Shown: positions 33,808 to 43,406, counted from the stretch's first letter. The stretch is 51,778 bases of DNA from CAJBLF01 sp964542965 (GCA_964542965.1 CAZIVH010000003.1:1-51778); one strand, 5' to 3'. Notes: generated by a model from the letters alone, not told the origin. A program made the numbers and translations.

Positions 33808-34167
33808 TTATATAGCGATACCTCATGTTCTGATTCAATCAGCCAACGCTTTTACTCTTCCATGATAGAGATTTCCGTTTCTATCAAACGCAGCCTTTTC
33901 AATGCCTTGCTTTTTCATGAGTGCAGCTAATGCTTCACCCGCCTTTTGAGCTCTCTCTGTTTTATTAGCGCCTTTCATATCCTTGTCAGATATATGACAA
34001 ACCACATTCCCTTTTGCATCAAATACTTGAGCCTTCATAAACATATTTGATTTGTCGACGACAATCCTAAAAGCAGGATAGCTTGCTTTGATTTTTGCAT
34101 TGACCCTTTTCTTTCTCGCTAAGAATTTTCTTGTCGCTTCCTTTATGCGCTTGGTGATTTTCAACAT
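33808..34167 (-). CDS. rplR: 50S ribosomal protein L18
   Basis: A 119-residue 5S-rRNA-binding protein. Basic N-terminus (MLKITKRIKEATRKFLARKK), core FRIVVDKSNMFMKAQVFDAKG and AGEALAALMKKQGIEKAAFDRNG, and a C-terminus FDRNGNLYHGRVKALADGIRTGGI. There the family's ADGxRxxGL motif requires two TGA codons as Gly. Normal length and position between rplF and rpsE. Confidence 0.95.
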
Positions 34168-34201
34168 TGCATTGAATGATAAATAATAAAGATTTTTTAT
34201 T

Positions 34202-34229
34202 GTTAGTTATTCACTGTTAGTTGTTAGCT
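34202..34229. repeat. 7-bp period repeat in spacer after rplF
   Basis: GTTAGTT, ATTCACT, GTTAGTT, GTTAGCT in tandem, ending at the rplF stop codon. A similar, more degenerate stretch (about 34804-34832) follows rpsH. Confidence 0.5.
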
Positions 34230-34774
34230 TATTTTTTAGCTGCCTTACCTGGCTTAAGCTTGATATATTCGTCGAAATATCTGATTCATTTCCCTTTATA
34301 TGGTTCTGGTTTCTTGAGCGCCTTTACCTTAGCGGCATATTCACCCAAGAACTGTTTATCTATACCGTTGAGCGTAATAATGTAATTACCTTTTGCGTCT
34401 TGTTCGACTTTAGCTTCGATGTTTTGTGGAATATCGAAATTCACCTTGTGAGAAAGTCACAAAGAAAAAACGAATTTTTTACCTTCCATCTTTGCAGCAT
34501 ATCCCACTCATGTAAGCAAGAGTTTCTTTTCGTATCCTTTAGTCACTCCTTCGATCATATTTGCAAGCAATGTCCTAGAAAGACCTCGAAGATTCCATTG
34601 ATCCTCATTTTCTACTGCAGTGATTGCTTCATTATTCTCTACCTTTATACTCACACCCTTAGCGAATGTATGAGAAAGCTGGCCTTTTGGACCTTTAACT
34701 TGTACGGTAGAACCATTGATCTGAAGCTCGACTCCAGCAGGTATCTGGATTACTTTTTTACCGATTTTTGACAT
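34229..34774 (-). CDS. rplF: 50S ribosomal protein L6
   Basis: A 181-residue protein with the L6 double domain: SKIGKKVIQIPAGVELQING, VQVKGPKGQLSHTF, RTLLANMIEGVTKGYEKKLL. The canonical GVGYAAKMEGKK follows, whose first Gly is TGA. The C-terminal motif EPYKGKGIRYFDEYI (family EPYKGKGIRY) contacts the GTPase-associated region of 23S rRNA. Position between rpsH and rplR is standard. Confidence 0.96.
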
Positions 34775-34826
34775 GATATTCTATAATAAATAATAAATTT
34801 TTTCACTATTAATTGTTCATTACATG

Positions 34827-35231
34827 TTAGTATATTTCAGCGATAAGTTCTCCTCAAAGTTTCTTCTGCTTAGCGATATGCGCAGGCATAAGCCCTTGAT
34901 TGGTAGACATGATTCCTATGCCCTTTCCTCCAGCAACGGTAGAGATATTCTTGTAGCTGATATACCGTGGTCTAGATGGCTTAGAGAAAAATTTTATATT
35001 CGGAACATCATTGACAGGATTGATCACTCTTTTGAGCGTTATCTCTATATATTTCTTCTTTTCCACTTCCTTGATCTCGAAATTTTGGATGAAGCCATAT
35101 TGCTTGAGAAGCTCCAAGATCTTAACCTTGAAATTTGAAAAAGTTACTCCTTCTACGGAAGTCTTTCTAGCCATATATGCATTTTTTATTCTGATGAGCA
35201 GATCATGGATAGGAGCGTTAACATAGGTCAT
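34827..35231 (-). CDS. rpsH: 30S ribosomal protein S8
   Basis: A 134-residue 16S-binding protein. N-terminal DLLIRIKNAYMARKTSVEGV, middle SKPSRPRYISYKNISTVAGG and KGIGIMSTNQGLMPAHIAKQ. The C-terminal GGELIAEIY requires TGA as the first Gly. Without recoding the protein would lose this invariant tail. Normal length (about 130). Confidence 0.95.
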
Positions 35232-35297
35232 TTACAAAGATAATTAATGATAAATGAAACATTGGGGGTTACATAAAAAAACGATATTCACGAGATA

Positions 35298-35513
35298 TTA
35301 CCAGCTAGATTTTCTTAATCACATGATCATTCCTTCTCTAGCGTATGTCCTCAAACAAACTCTGCAAATACCAAAATCCCTGATATAAGCGTGAGATCTA
35401 CCGCAGATTCTACATCTATTGTAGTATTTGGTAGGTTGTTTAAGAGCTTTTCACTCAGTGAATCTCTTCTCATACATCTTTGATTGTTTTGCTTTTAAGG
35501 AAGTTCTTGCCAT
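35298..35513 (-). CDS. rpsN: 30S ribosomal protein S14, zinc-binding type
   Basis: A 71-residue protein, close to the short zinc form of S14. Two C-x2-C knuckles are visible (NRCRICGRSHAYI and GICRVCLRTYARE) and the end is GLRKSSW, with the Gly as TGA. Start MARTSLKAKQSKMYEKRF. Located between rplE and rpsH as usual. Confidence 0.95.
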
Positions 35514-35541
35514 TTAGATAAGGATAATAAATAGATAAATG

Positions 35542-36081
35542 TTATTTGAAGATGAATCATAATGCCTGGAGCAACGCCTTTGCATGAGCGTTATCTTTTG
35601 TGGTTGTTACGATAGTGATCTGGAGTCCCATAGGAGTAGTCACATCATCCAATGAAAGTTCAGGGAAGATATTGTAGTTAGGAAGTCAGATAGAATAATT
35701 TCCTTGCCCATCGAAATTTTTTTCGGTCAAACCTGAGAAATCTCTGATTCTCGGCATAACCAATTTCACGAATCTATCCAAGAAATCATATGCTCTCTGT
35801 TTTCTCAATGTAGTCTGGAGCATTACAGGAAGCCCTTCTCTCAACTTGAAGTTTGAGATAGCTTTCTTTGATTTGAACACGCGAGATTTTTGTCCGGTGA
35901 TCTTCGTGATTATTTTTTCGAATTCGTCGAAATCCTTGAGTGATTTTCTGGTAGCCAAAGAGCCAATTCCCACAGTCACAATCACCTTGTCGATCTTCGG
36001 TACAGCATTGATATTTTTGATATCGAGCTGTTTCTGGAGATTCTTGATGACATTTGTATTGAATGCTTCTAATGTATTCAT
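35542..36081 (-). CDS. rplE: 50S ribosomal protein L5
   Basis: A 179-residue 5S-rRNA-binding protein. Landmarks: IDKVIVTVGIGSLATRKSL, KITGQKSRVFKSKKAISNFK, LREGLPVMLQTTLRKQRAYD, FLDRFVKLVMPRIRDFSGL and the C-terminal half NFDGQGNYSIGLPNYNIFPE (family GNY-x2-G), where the Gly is TGA. The tail ALGFIFK also uses TGA. Length matches the family. Confidence 0.96.
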
Positions 36082-36111
36082 GAAGTCAAAGATAAAGATA
36101 ATTAAAAATAC

Positions 36112-36405
36112 CTATTTTATAGACACTTTGAGCTTTGATGACTCTCTCGTCTTCTTTCCTGTCTTGTCTGCTACGACCTTGATTCTGGTTGCTTGCTTCT
36201 TGTCCTCTACATAATACATGATATTTGAGACATGGATAGGAAGCGTTTTTTTTATGAAACCTTTTCCTTTCATAGCTTTCTTCACATCATTGACGCCTTT
36301 GACGATAGCATAATCTGCATCCACGAATTTTTGGATGGTAGATATTTTCCCTTTATGCTTTCCAGCAATAACGATGACTGGGTCTCATGTTCTTAATTTC
36401 TTCAT
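36112..36405 (-). CDS. rplX: 50S ribosomal protein L24
   Basis: A 97-residue KOW-domain protein that helps initiate 50S assembly. N-terminal KKLRTGDPVIVIAGKHKGKI contains the KOW motif, with TGA giving the Gly of RTGDPV. The stop is TAG. A Lys-rich C-terminus (KVVADKTGKKTRESSKL) is normal for the family. Confidence 0.93.
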
Positions 36406-36451
36406 AATATATATTGGATAAGAATAAATAAGCATTTGAAATGTAGTCGAC

Positions 36452-36829
36452 TTAGACAACCTCTTCTGCCATGTTGGTGATAGCTTTGTATCCAAGCTGT
36501 CTCAACTCTCTAGCTACAGGACCGAAAATTCTTTTTCCGATAGGCTTGATTTCTCATTTAGCGTCTTTGGTCATAAGAATAACAGCGTTGTCGCCAAACC
36601 TTACATACGTTCAGTCTTTTCTAGCGATCTCCTTTGCGACTCTTACAATCAGGGCCTGAGAAGTGGTTCCTTTCTTGATGCTGCTAGTTGGCAACGCATC
36701 CTTGATAGCAATCATTACTCTGTCTCCCACTCTTGCAGTCTTTGCGTTTCCTTTGAGAATTCTGAATATCTGTCACTTTTTAGCGCCAGTATTGTCTACT
36801 ATAATCACCGATGATTCATTCTTTAGCAT
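36452..36829 (-). CDS. rplN: 50S ribosomal protein L14
   Basis: A 125-residue protein with the typical VIIVDNTGAKKGQIFRIL, RVGDRVMIAIKDALPTSSIK, IVRVAKEIARKDGTYVRFGD, NAVILMTKDAKGEIKPIGKR and IFGPVARELR. Three Gly positions are TGA. L14 sits at the 30S-50S bridge and near the factor-binding region. Length matches the family's 122. Confidence 0.96.
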
Positions 36830-36853
36830 CGTAGTAATAATAATGAAGTAAAA

Positions 36854-37111
36854 TTATGCCTTTACAACTTCTATGAGTTTTCGCTTCTTGAGTTTGCTCA
36901 CAGGTCTGCACTCTCTGATTTTAACCATGTCTCACATCTTGGAAACATTAGCTTCGTCATGCGCATAGTATTTTTTCCTAACGATGAATCTCTTCTTGTA
37001 CAAAGGATGCATCTTTACGGATTTAACCAAAACAGTACGAGACTTTTCGGTCTTATCGCTGACTACTTCTCAGAGAAGTTCCTTGATACTCTTATTTCCT
37101 ATTACCACCAT
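36854..37111 (-). CDS. rpsQ: 30S ribosomal protein S17
   Basis: An 85-residue OB-fold protein: LLGEVVSDKTEKSRTVLVKS, HPLYKKRFIVRKKYYAHDEA, MGDMVKIRECRPVSKLKKRK. Two Gly (LLGEVVS and KMGDMV) are TGA. It binds the 5' domain of 16S rRNA. The start overlaps the rpmC stop by 20 bases. Confidence 0.95.
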
Positions 37112-37319
37112 GTTGTTCTTTAGCTTTATGAGTTAAAACGGTATTTATTCTAGCGATCTTGACTCTAACATCACCGATTTTGTGAGTTTCCTTAAGTCCC
37201 TTGATCGCATTCTTCATTTTGTAACCATAGAGTTCTTTTTTGAGATCTCTCCTCATATAGACAAGTTCCTTCATGGTTTTATCATGCAAGTCTTTCATAA
37301 ATGCAGCGGTACCTTTCAT
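37092..37319 (-). CDS. rpmC: 50S ribosomal protein L29
   Basis: A 75-residue, all-helical protein near the polypeptide exit tunnel. It has MKDLHDKTMKELVYMRRDLK and the signature IGDVRVKIARINTVLTHKAK. No TGA. Somewhat longer at the N-terminus than the usual 60-66 residues; the internal ATG eight codons in is an alternative start. Confidence 0.93.
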   Translation of the reverse strand: MKGTAAFMKDLHDKTMKELVYMRRDLKKELYGYKMKNAIKGLKETHKIGDVRVKIARINTVLTHKAKEQHGGNRK

Positions 37320-37355
37320 GGATAAACGAATTTAGATAATAAATATTTGCTATGA

Positions 37356-37775
37356 TTATTTTACTTCTCATTTTTCTACAAATCTCGCCTTGACGGAAAG
37401 TTTCTTTGACGCCTTGATCAATGCCTCTTTTGCGGCCTCTCTAGGGATTCCCATAAGTTCAAACATGATTTTCCCTTTTCTGACAGCTGCAGTATAGATA
37501 TCTACATCTCCCTTTCCAGTTCCCATAGGCATCTCAAGTCCTTTTTTGGTGAATGGGACATCAGGGAATATTCTGATCCACATCTTACCTGTTTTCTTGA
37601 TGGATCTTACGATAACCTTTCTGGCAGCCTCTATCTCTTTGTTAGAAATATATCAGCTAGTAATGGCCTTGAGACCATATTGTCCGAAAGCGACAGTAGC
37701 TCCTCTATAACTTTTACCTCTAAGCTGTCTTACGAGCGGCTTTCTATATTTCCATCTTTTTGGAGTCAACAACAT
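37356..37775 (-). CDS. rplP: 50S ribosomal protein L16
   Basis: A 139-residue protein that contacts A- and P-site tRNA. Landmarks: LTPKRWKYRKPLVRQLRGKS, VAFGQYGLKAITSGYISNKE, IFPDVPFTKKGLEMPMGTGK and IMFELMGIPREAAKEAL. Some Gly are TGA and a late one sits in VEKGEVK. The arginine hydroxylated in E. coli is in the conserved loop region, not tested here. Length matches the family. Confidence 0.96.
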
Positions 37776-37802
37776 TGTATATCGATCAAAACAAATAAAA
37801 TA

Positions 37803-38471
37803 TTATAAACTGATTTTCTTATTGGCATTGGCTTGATTTTTATTGTAGAGAACACCTTTCTCTATCCAAACCTTTACCCCAAGCATTCCATACTTTGTTC
37901 TTGCCTGAAGATAATAATAATCAATATCTGATCTGAATGTCTGAAGAGATACTCTTCCTTCGATGAACTTTTCTGTTCTAGAGATATCTACTCATCCCAA
38001 TCTTCCTCCTACTTGGATTTTGATACCGGAAGCTCATTTTTCCATGACTTTTTGAAGCACGTTCTTTGCTACTTTTCTGAATGGCATTCTAGCTTCAAGC
38101 TGGGAAGCGACAAATTCCGCCATGATTTTTGCTGACAATTCAGGAACCTTTACTTCTTTTATGATAGCTTTCATATCTTTCTTGAATTTTTTCTTGAGCG
38201 CATCTTCAAACTCCTTGATTTTTGCTCACTGCTTGCCCATCAACACTCCTACCTTAGAAGAGAAAATGATAACCTCGCCTTCCTTAGCGGTTTTTCTGAT
38301 CACTACTTTGGAGATACCTGCTCTTGGGAAAAATTCATCGACGAATTTTCTCATCTTTATATCTTCGACGAAAAAATCTGCTCATGTTCTCTTATGTTTA
38401 GCGAACCGTTCTGCAGGCCGTGATTTCATGATACCTACTCTCATTCCAATTGGATGGGCTTTTGATCACAT
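37803..38471 (-). CDS. rpsC: 30S ribosomal protein S3
   Basis: A 222-residue protein at the mRNA entry channel with helicase activity. The gene begins ATG TGA, so the second residue is Gly: MGSKAHPIGMRVGIM corresponds to the family's MGQKxxPxGxRxG start. KH domain GVLMGKQGAKIKEFE is near residue 70. The C-terminal domain has ASGIKIQVGGRLGGVDISRT and SLQTFRSDIDYYYLQARTKYG. Several Gly are TGA. Normal length and place. Confidence 0.96.
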
Positions 38472-38479
38472 ACTTGTTG

Positions 38480-38842
38480 TTACTTAACATGTAAAAAGAC
38501 TTTTACGAATGATCTATATTTTACGTAATGGCTGATTCTTGATCTAGAGGCGAATCTGATCCTCTGGATCTTTGGTCCTCTACCGATCTCTATTTTGTGT
38601 ACATATAGTTTGTTGGCATCATAAGTGCCATTTGTCGTAGCATTTGCATACGCAGATTTGATGACTTTGTAGAGAAATTTTGCTGCCTTTTTTGGCAAAA
38701 ACTTCAAGATCGTCAAAGCATCTTCTACTTTTTTTCCTTTGACCATCTGCGCTACCAATGCCATCTTTTTATCAGAGACGAGAGCATATTTGAGCGTAGC
38801 TGTCAGATTATTATCTACTGTCTTTTTGGTGGTAGTAACCAT
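38480..38842 (-). CDS. rplV: 50S ribosomal protein L22
   Basis: A 120-residue protein lining the exit tunnel. ALVAQMVKGKKVEDALTILK, LPKKAAKFLYKVIKSAYANA and the C-terminal beta-hairpin segment KIEIGRGPKIQRIRFASRSR fit the family. No TGA. Stop precedes the rpsC start by 8 bases. Confidence 0.95.
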   Translation of the reverse strand: MVTTTKKTVDNNLTATLKYALVSDKKMALVAQMVKGKKVEDALTILKFLPKKAAKFLYKVIKSAYANATTNGTYDANKLYVHKIEIGRGPKIQRIRFASRSRISHYVKYRSFVKVFLHVK

Positions 38843-38876
38843 TACAAATAAATTTTAAATGCTAAATATTTTATTC

Positions 38877-38904
38877 TGGATTATGAATTCTGCATGCTGA
38901 ATTT
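38877..38904. repeat. 7-bp period repeat between rpsS and rplV
   Basis: TGGATTA, TGAATTC, TGCATGC, TGAATTT in tandem, running into the rpsS stop. It is the intergenic sibling of the array at the glycosyltransferase joint. Confidence 0.65.
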
Positions 38905-39160
38905 AGAAAGGATGCCCTCTAAAGTTTCTCGTAGGCACAAACTCTCCTAATCTATGTCCGATCATATCTTCCGTAACATAAACGCTGACAAATTGCTTTC
39001 CGTTGTGGACAGCGAAAGTGAGCCCTATCATATCAGGAACTATGTGACATGCCCTATCCCGTACTTTGATTACTTTCTTATCTCCTGCTTCATTCATCTT
39101 TTTGACCTTGATAAGTATTTTCTCGTTCACATAGAATCATTTTTTTAGTGATCTTGCCAT
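38903..39160 (-). CDS. rpsS: 30S ribosomal protein S19
   Basis: An 85-residue protein. MARSLKKGFYV is the classic S19 start, with TGA as the Gly. Then ACHIVPDMIGLTFAVHNGKQ, VSVYVTEDMIGHRLGEFVPT and RNFRGHP. With a standard code the gene would have to start at an internal GTG or lose its invariant first ten residues. It lies in the 30S head near the A site. Confidence 0.96.
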
Positions 39161-39198
39161 GAGGCTAATGAGTAATAAGTTAAAATAAATGGAACAAA

Positions 39199-40047
39199 TT
39201 AGTTTTTGGTTCTCTTGGAGATGATAAATCTCGTAAATGATTTTCTATTTTTTCTTGTCTTGATTCCTGGAGTAACTCTCTTTCCGCTAAACGATTTTTG
39301 TCATCTCTTGAGACCGATAGGAGAGTGTCCTTCTCAACCTCCATGTGGATGGTCGACTGGGTTCATGTTCTTTCCAAGAATATGTGGTTTCTTTCACAAT
39401 CGTCTTTGTCTTCCTGCTTTTCCGATAACAACATTTTGATGTTGTTCATTTCAAATCTCGCCGATAGTAGCAAAACAATTTTCATTAAATTTTCTTACTT
39501 CTCCGGAAGGCAATTTGATGAACACGACTTTGAGAAGAGTATCTTTACCCGCGATACTTGCATATGATCATCCAGTCTTGATAAGCTTTCCTGAAGAGAA
39601 TGGGGTCACTTCAAGGTTAAATACATTTACTCATTCTGGAATATCCTTTAACTGTTTTCTATTTCCTGGAGCGATAATAGCATTGTCTCAACAGACGACA
39701 GTATCGCCTACTTTGATGTGTTTCCACGCAAGCACATATCTTTTTTCTCCATCAGCAAAGTTAAGCAAAGCGATCCTTGATGTTCTATACGGATCATATT
39801 CTACGCTAGCAACTTTTGCAGGGATATTCAACTTGTCATATCCTTTGAAATCAACTAGTCTATACAATCTCTTATGTCCTCCACCCATAGACCTGGATGT
39901 CACTTTTCCGGTATTGTTTCTTCCACCGGTCCTTTTTTTGGAAATCGTAAGTGATTTCTCCGGTCTTTTTTTGGTAAGGTCAGAAAAATCATATCAGATC
40001 ATGTAACGTCTGGAAGGCGTGTATGGTTTGTACTTCTTGAGAGCCAT
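39199..40047 (-). CDS. rplB: 50S ribosomal protein L2
   Basis: A 282-residue protein required for peptidyl-transferase assembly. Motifs: YTPSRRYMIGYDFSDLTKKR, RTGGRNNTGKVTSRSMGGGH, KRLYRLVDFKGYDKLNIPAK and the catalytic-centre loop MNPVDHPHGGGEGHSPIGLK, which includes TGA-Gly codons, then GIKTRKNRKS. Length (about 275) and position match. Its frame holds several TGA in the C-terminal third. Confidence 0.96.
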
Positions 40048-40080
40048 CTGGATGATAATGTTTAAATAGTAAATAATATG

Positions 40081-40422
40081 TTATGAACCAAGTTCTATCT
40101 TTTCTTTCTTAGGAAGGGTAACAACAGCTTTCTTGTATGATTTTCTTACAAGTTTTCTATTATTTCTTCCCTTATAGACGACATTTACTATGGTAACACC
40201 TTCAGGATGTACCTTATACAAGAATTCAATAGCCTGTTTTACATCATTCTTATTGGCATCCTTATGAACTTTGAACGAATATTTATTGTGCGCCTCTTGT
40301 TGTTTATGCGTCTTTTCAGTGATTAAGGGAGCGATAATGATGCCATAAGGAGAAAGTTTCTTGATGGCTTTCCCAGAAGTATTTTTTTTCGCTCTCGCTT
40401 GAAGTATTTGCTTAAAGGTCAT
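40081..40422 (-). CDS. rplW: 50S ribosomal protein L23
   Basis: A 113-residue exit-tunnel protein that docks trigger factor and SRP. APLITEKTHKQQEAHNKYSF, KVHKDANKNDVKQAIEFLYK and VVYKGRNNRKLVRKSYKKAV fit L23. An N-terminal basic extension of about 30 residues precedes the core. No TGA. Confidence 0.94.
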   Translation of the reverse strand: MTFKQILQARAKKNTSGKAIKKLSPYGIIIAPLITEKTHKQQEAHNKYSFKVHKDANKNDVKQAIEFLYKVHPEGVTIVNVVYKGRNNRKLVRKSYKKAVVTLPKKEKIELGS

Positions 40423-40456
40423 AGGAATACAGATAAAAATGGTAAAAGAGGGAGAT

Positions 40457-41086
40457 TTATTTCTTGTTAAGATTTGTCAAAGCTGATTCTAGGAAAAGGA
40501 TAGTGTGATACGACATCAAATCAGCAGGATTGAGATAGTCAGCATAAAGATATTTCACTTTAGGAAGATTCCTGAATGATTTGAGGAGATTTTCATCCTT
40601 TTGGGAAACAACAAATAACACTTTTTTTGTAGAGATACCAATGTTTTTGAGGACATCTTGAGCTTCTTTGGTCTTTGGAGCAGAAAGCGCAAAATCCTTG
40701 AGTCCGAGAATCTCTCATGCCTTAGCCTTCAAGGTAATAATACTATGTAATGCAATCTTTCTTGTTTTTTTCGTCATGGTTTTCGTATAATTTTCTAGCC
40801 CTGTAGGACCGAAAGCCACTCAACCTCATCTTCTGATAGGAGATTGTTTCATACCGGATCTTGCTCCTCCAGTTCCTTTTTGCTTGTAAAGCTTTTTTCC
40901 AGAACCATTGATTTCACCCTTTCCTTTCGCTTTAGCAAAATTTTGACGAGCGTTGCTAGTCTGGAGAAGATAGTATTCATGGATAAGATCCTTATTGACG
41001 AGGGAATCAGCAAAAATCGCTTCATCAAGATCAAATTTGGAAACGACCTTACCGCTCTTATCATATATATCTACACTATATGCCAT
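40457..41086 (-). CDS. rplD: 50S ribosomal protein L4
   Basis: A 209-residue protein. DEAIFADSLVNKDLIHEYYL, INGSGKKLYKQKGTGGARSG and SPIRRGGGVAFGPTGLENYT (family SP-x-R-GGG-x-xFGP, three Gly in a row including TGA) form the tunnel-lining loop. The C-terminus includes VLFVVSQKDENLLKSFRNLP and ALTNLNKK. In E. coli L4 represses its own operon; no evidence for that here. Confidence 0.95.
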
Positions 41087-41114
41087 GTTCTTGAAAGTAA
41101 AAAAACATAAAAGA

Positions 41115-41717
41115 TTATTTTATAGTCAGTGTCAAAAGTGAATTGTATGATCCTGGAAGAGATCATTTGAGAACAACCAACGATTCGTTGTCCTTGACGA
41201 TCTTATCGATAACAGGGATGTTCTTGAGGGTGATACGTTGATCTCACATATGCCCTGCATGAGGATGTCCCTTGAGGGTTCTTCTTGGTTTTCTGTTACC
41301 TTTTGATCAACCAGTCCTAGTAAATTTATGACCATGGGTAGCTCATCCTCCTTTGATATGAAATTTTTTCACCATACCTTGAAATCCTTTTCCTTTTGAA
41401 ATACCGGTAACATCAACAGCATTGACTCCTTCAAGCAACGCAAGGTCAAGGAGCGATCATGCTTGATGAGCAGAAACAAAAGTATCGTCTACTTTGTATT
41501 CTTGTGTCTTAGTATAAGCTATCTTCTGACCTTTATCTTTCTTGAGTTCTTTTTTTTCTACACCGACTACCGCAGAAACATACCCATCTTTTTCTTGGGT
41601 TTTGTATCTGACAATTTCCTGTGGAATCAATTGCACCAAAGTAACAGGCACAAAACTATCTTCAATCCACATCTTGGTCATCTCTTTCTTTTTTACGATA
41701 AGTCATCCTTTAGTCAT
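41115..41717 (-). CDS. rplC: 50S ribosomal protein L3
   Basis: A 200-residue early-assembly protein. The start MTKGGLIVKKKEMTKMW needs TGA as Gly. Then VTLVQLIPQEIVRYKTQEKD and the central motif VTGISKGKGFQGMVKKFHIK followed by GGGATHGHKFTRTGGSKGNR, with TGA at conserved glycines, and GHPHAGHMGDQRIT. Length and place match the family. Confidence 0.95.
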
Positions 41718-41753
41718 GAGTATATGTAGCAAAATAATAAATGGCGCAAACGC

Positions 41754-42080
41754 TTAGAATACTTTTACATCAACCAAAACTCCGACAGGTATAGCAAGAT
41801 TCTGGAGATATTCCATTGTCTTGGATCCGGTCTCTACAACATCAATCATTCTAGAGTAAGTTATTCTTTCGAACTGTTCTCTAGAATTTTTAAATTTGAA
41901 GTTCGACTTCAATACTGTGTAGACCTTTCTCTGCTTAGGAAGTGGAATAGGTCACTTGATAGCTGCTCCTGATTTGATCAAAAGTCCTACTACCTTACCC
42001 ACAGACGATTCCAACATCTTGATATCATAGCTTTTCAACTTGATCCTCAATTTAGTCTTTTGAGTTTTTTTGTCGGCCAT
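41754..42080 (-). CDS. rpsJ: 30S ribosomal protein S10
   Basis: A 108-residue protein. KLRIKLKSYDIKMLESSVGK, KSGAAIKGPIPLPKQRKVYT (family GPxPLPT, Gly as TGA), FKNSREQFERITYSRMIDVV and LAIPVGVLVDVKVF. The start at MADKKTQKTKL is preferred over an upstream in-frame ATG inside the hairpin region. S10 also acts in transcription antitermination with NusB in other bacteria. Confidence 0.96.
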
Positions 42081-42124
42081 ACTAATAGTATATATAGTAA
42101 AAAGTTTTTTCTTACAATTTAGGT

Positions 42125-42151
42125 CTCCGCACAACACTCGGTTGTGCGGAG
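42125..42151 (-). promoter_or_regulatory. perfect hairpin between tuf and rpsJ
   Basis: An 11-bp perfect stem (CTCCGCACAAC / GTTGTGCGGAG) with a five-base loop ACTCG lies between the tuf stop and the rpsJ start. No U-tract follows directly on the minus strand; an AAAAAACTTTTT stretch comes about 15 bases later. It could be an attenuator, a leader structure for ribosomal-protein control, or an RNase processing site. Confidence 0.55.
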
Positions 42152-42170
42152 CAATAAACAGTAAGATATA

Positions 42171-43343
42171 TTATAAGATCTTAGTTACAACTCATGCTCA
42201 AACTGTTCTTCCACCTTCTCTGATAGCAAATCTCAACCCTTCTTCCATTGCTACTGGATAGATCAATTCAACATCGATCTTTGCATTATCTCCAGGCATA
42301 ATCATTTCGACACCTGCCTTGAGAGTAATAGTTCCGGTAACGTCAGTAGTTCTCAAAAAGAATTGTGGTCTGTATCCTGTCATGAAAGGTGTATGTCTTC
42401 CACCTTCTTCCTTTTTCAATACATATACTTCAGCTTCGAATTTAGTATGAGCTTTGACTGTTCCTGGTTTGCAAAGAACTTGTCCTCTCTCTATCTGATC
42501 TTTTTCAATACCTCTAAGAAGCAATCCTACGTTCATACCAGCTTCAGCTTGGTCGAATTGTTTGTGGAACATTTCTACTCCAGTGATGACAGTCTTCTTT
42601 GGCTCCATTCCGAGTCCAAGAATTTCAAGTTCGTCATTCATCTTAACAACACCTCTTTCGATTCTTCCTGTTGCAACAGTTCCTCTTCCTTTGATAGAGA
42701 AGACATCTTCTACTGGCATAAGGAATGGCTTGTCAGTTGCTCTTTCTGGAACTGGAATATATTCATCCAACGCCTTGAGAAGATCCCGGATACATTTAGC
42801 GTCTCCGTTTTCATCAGTTGCGTTTTCACCAGCCTTAAGTGCAGATCCTCTAATAATAGGAGCATCTCCATCATAGTGGTTTTTCTTCAATACTTCTCTG
42901 ATTTCTTCTTCAACGAGATCCAATTCTTCAGGATCAGCAACCATGTCGCACTTATTCAAGAATACGACGATTCTAGGAACATTAACCTGGTGAGCAAGAA
43001 GAACATGTTCTCTTGTCTGAGGCATTGGTCCGTCCGTTGCAGCTACTACAAGAATAGCTCCATCCATCTGAGCAGCACCAACGATCATGTTTTTAACATA
43101 GTCGGCATGTCCTGGACAATCGATGTGTGCGTAGTGTCTAGTTTCAGTTTCATACTCTACGTGTCTGGTATTAATGGTAATACCTCTTGCTTTTTCTTCT
43201 GGAGCATTGTCAATCTGAGCATAGTCCAGAGTCTGAGCAAATCCTTTGGTTGCAGCAACCTTAGTAATCGCTGCTGTCAATGTTGTCTTTCCATGATCTA
43301 CGTGACCGATGGTACCTACATTGACATGAACTTTGTTAGCCAT
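42171..43343 (-). CDS. tuf: translation elongation factor Tu
   Basis: A 390-residue GTPase that delivers aminoacyl-tRNA to the ribosome. Motifs: GTIGHVDHGKTTLT (P-loop), RGITINTRHVEYET, DCPGHADYVKNMI, NKCDMV, the SALKAGE segment, and domain III with GGRHTPFMTGYRPQFFLRTT. The last residues read GGRTV-TGA-A-TGA-VVTKIL-TAA, exactly GGRTVGAGVVTKIL if TGA is Gly. This is the best single proof of the code. Otherwise 381 residues have no TGA, suggesting GGN is preferred in this highly expressed gene. It heads the ribosomal operon directly, without rpsL-rpsG-fusA in front. Confidence 0.98.
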
Positions 43344-43406
43344 AGGTAAATATATTTAAAAATTAAAATGGAAATACACGGTTATAAAAAAAACGCGTGG
43401 GCTGTT

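Noticed and set aside
42363..43349. Long plus-strand open frame antisense to tuf
   Set aside because: Shadow of EF-Tu: Ser/Phe-rich composition typical of the reverse complement of a coding gene.
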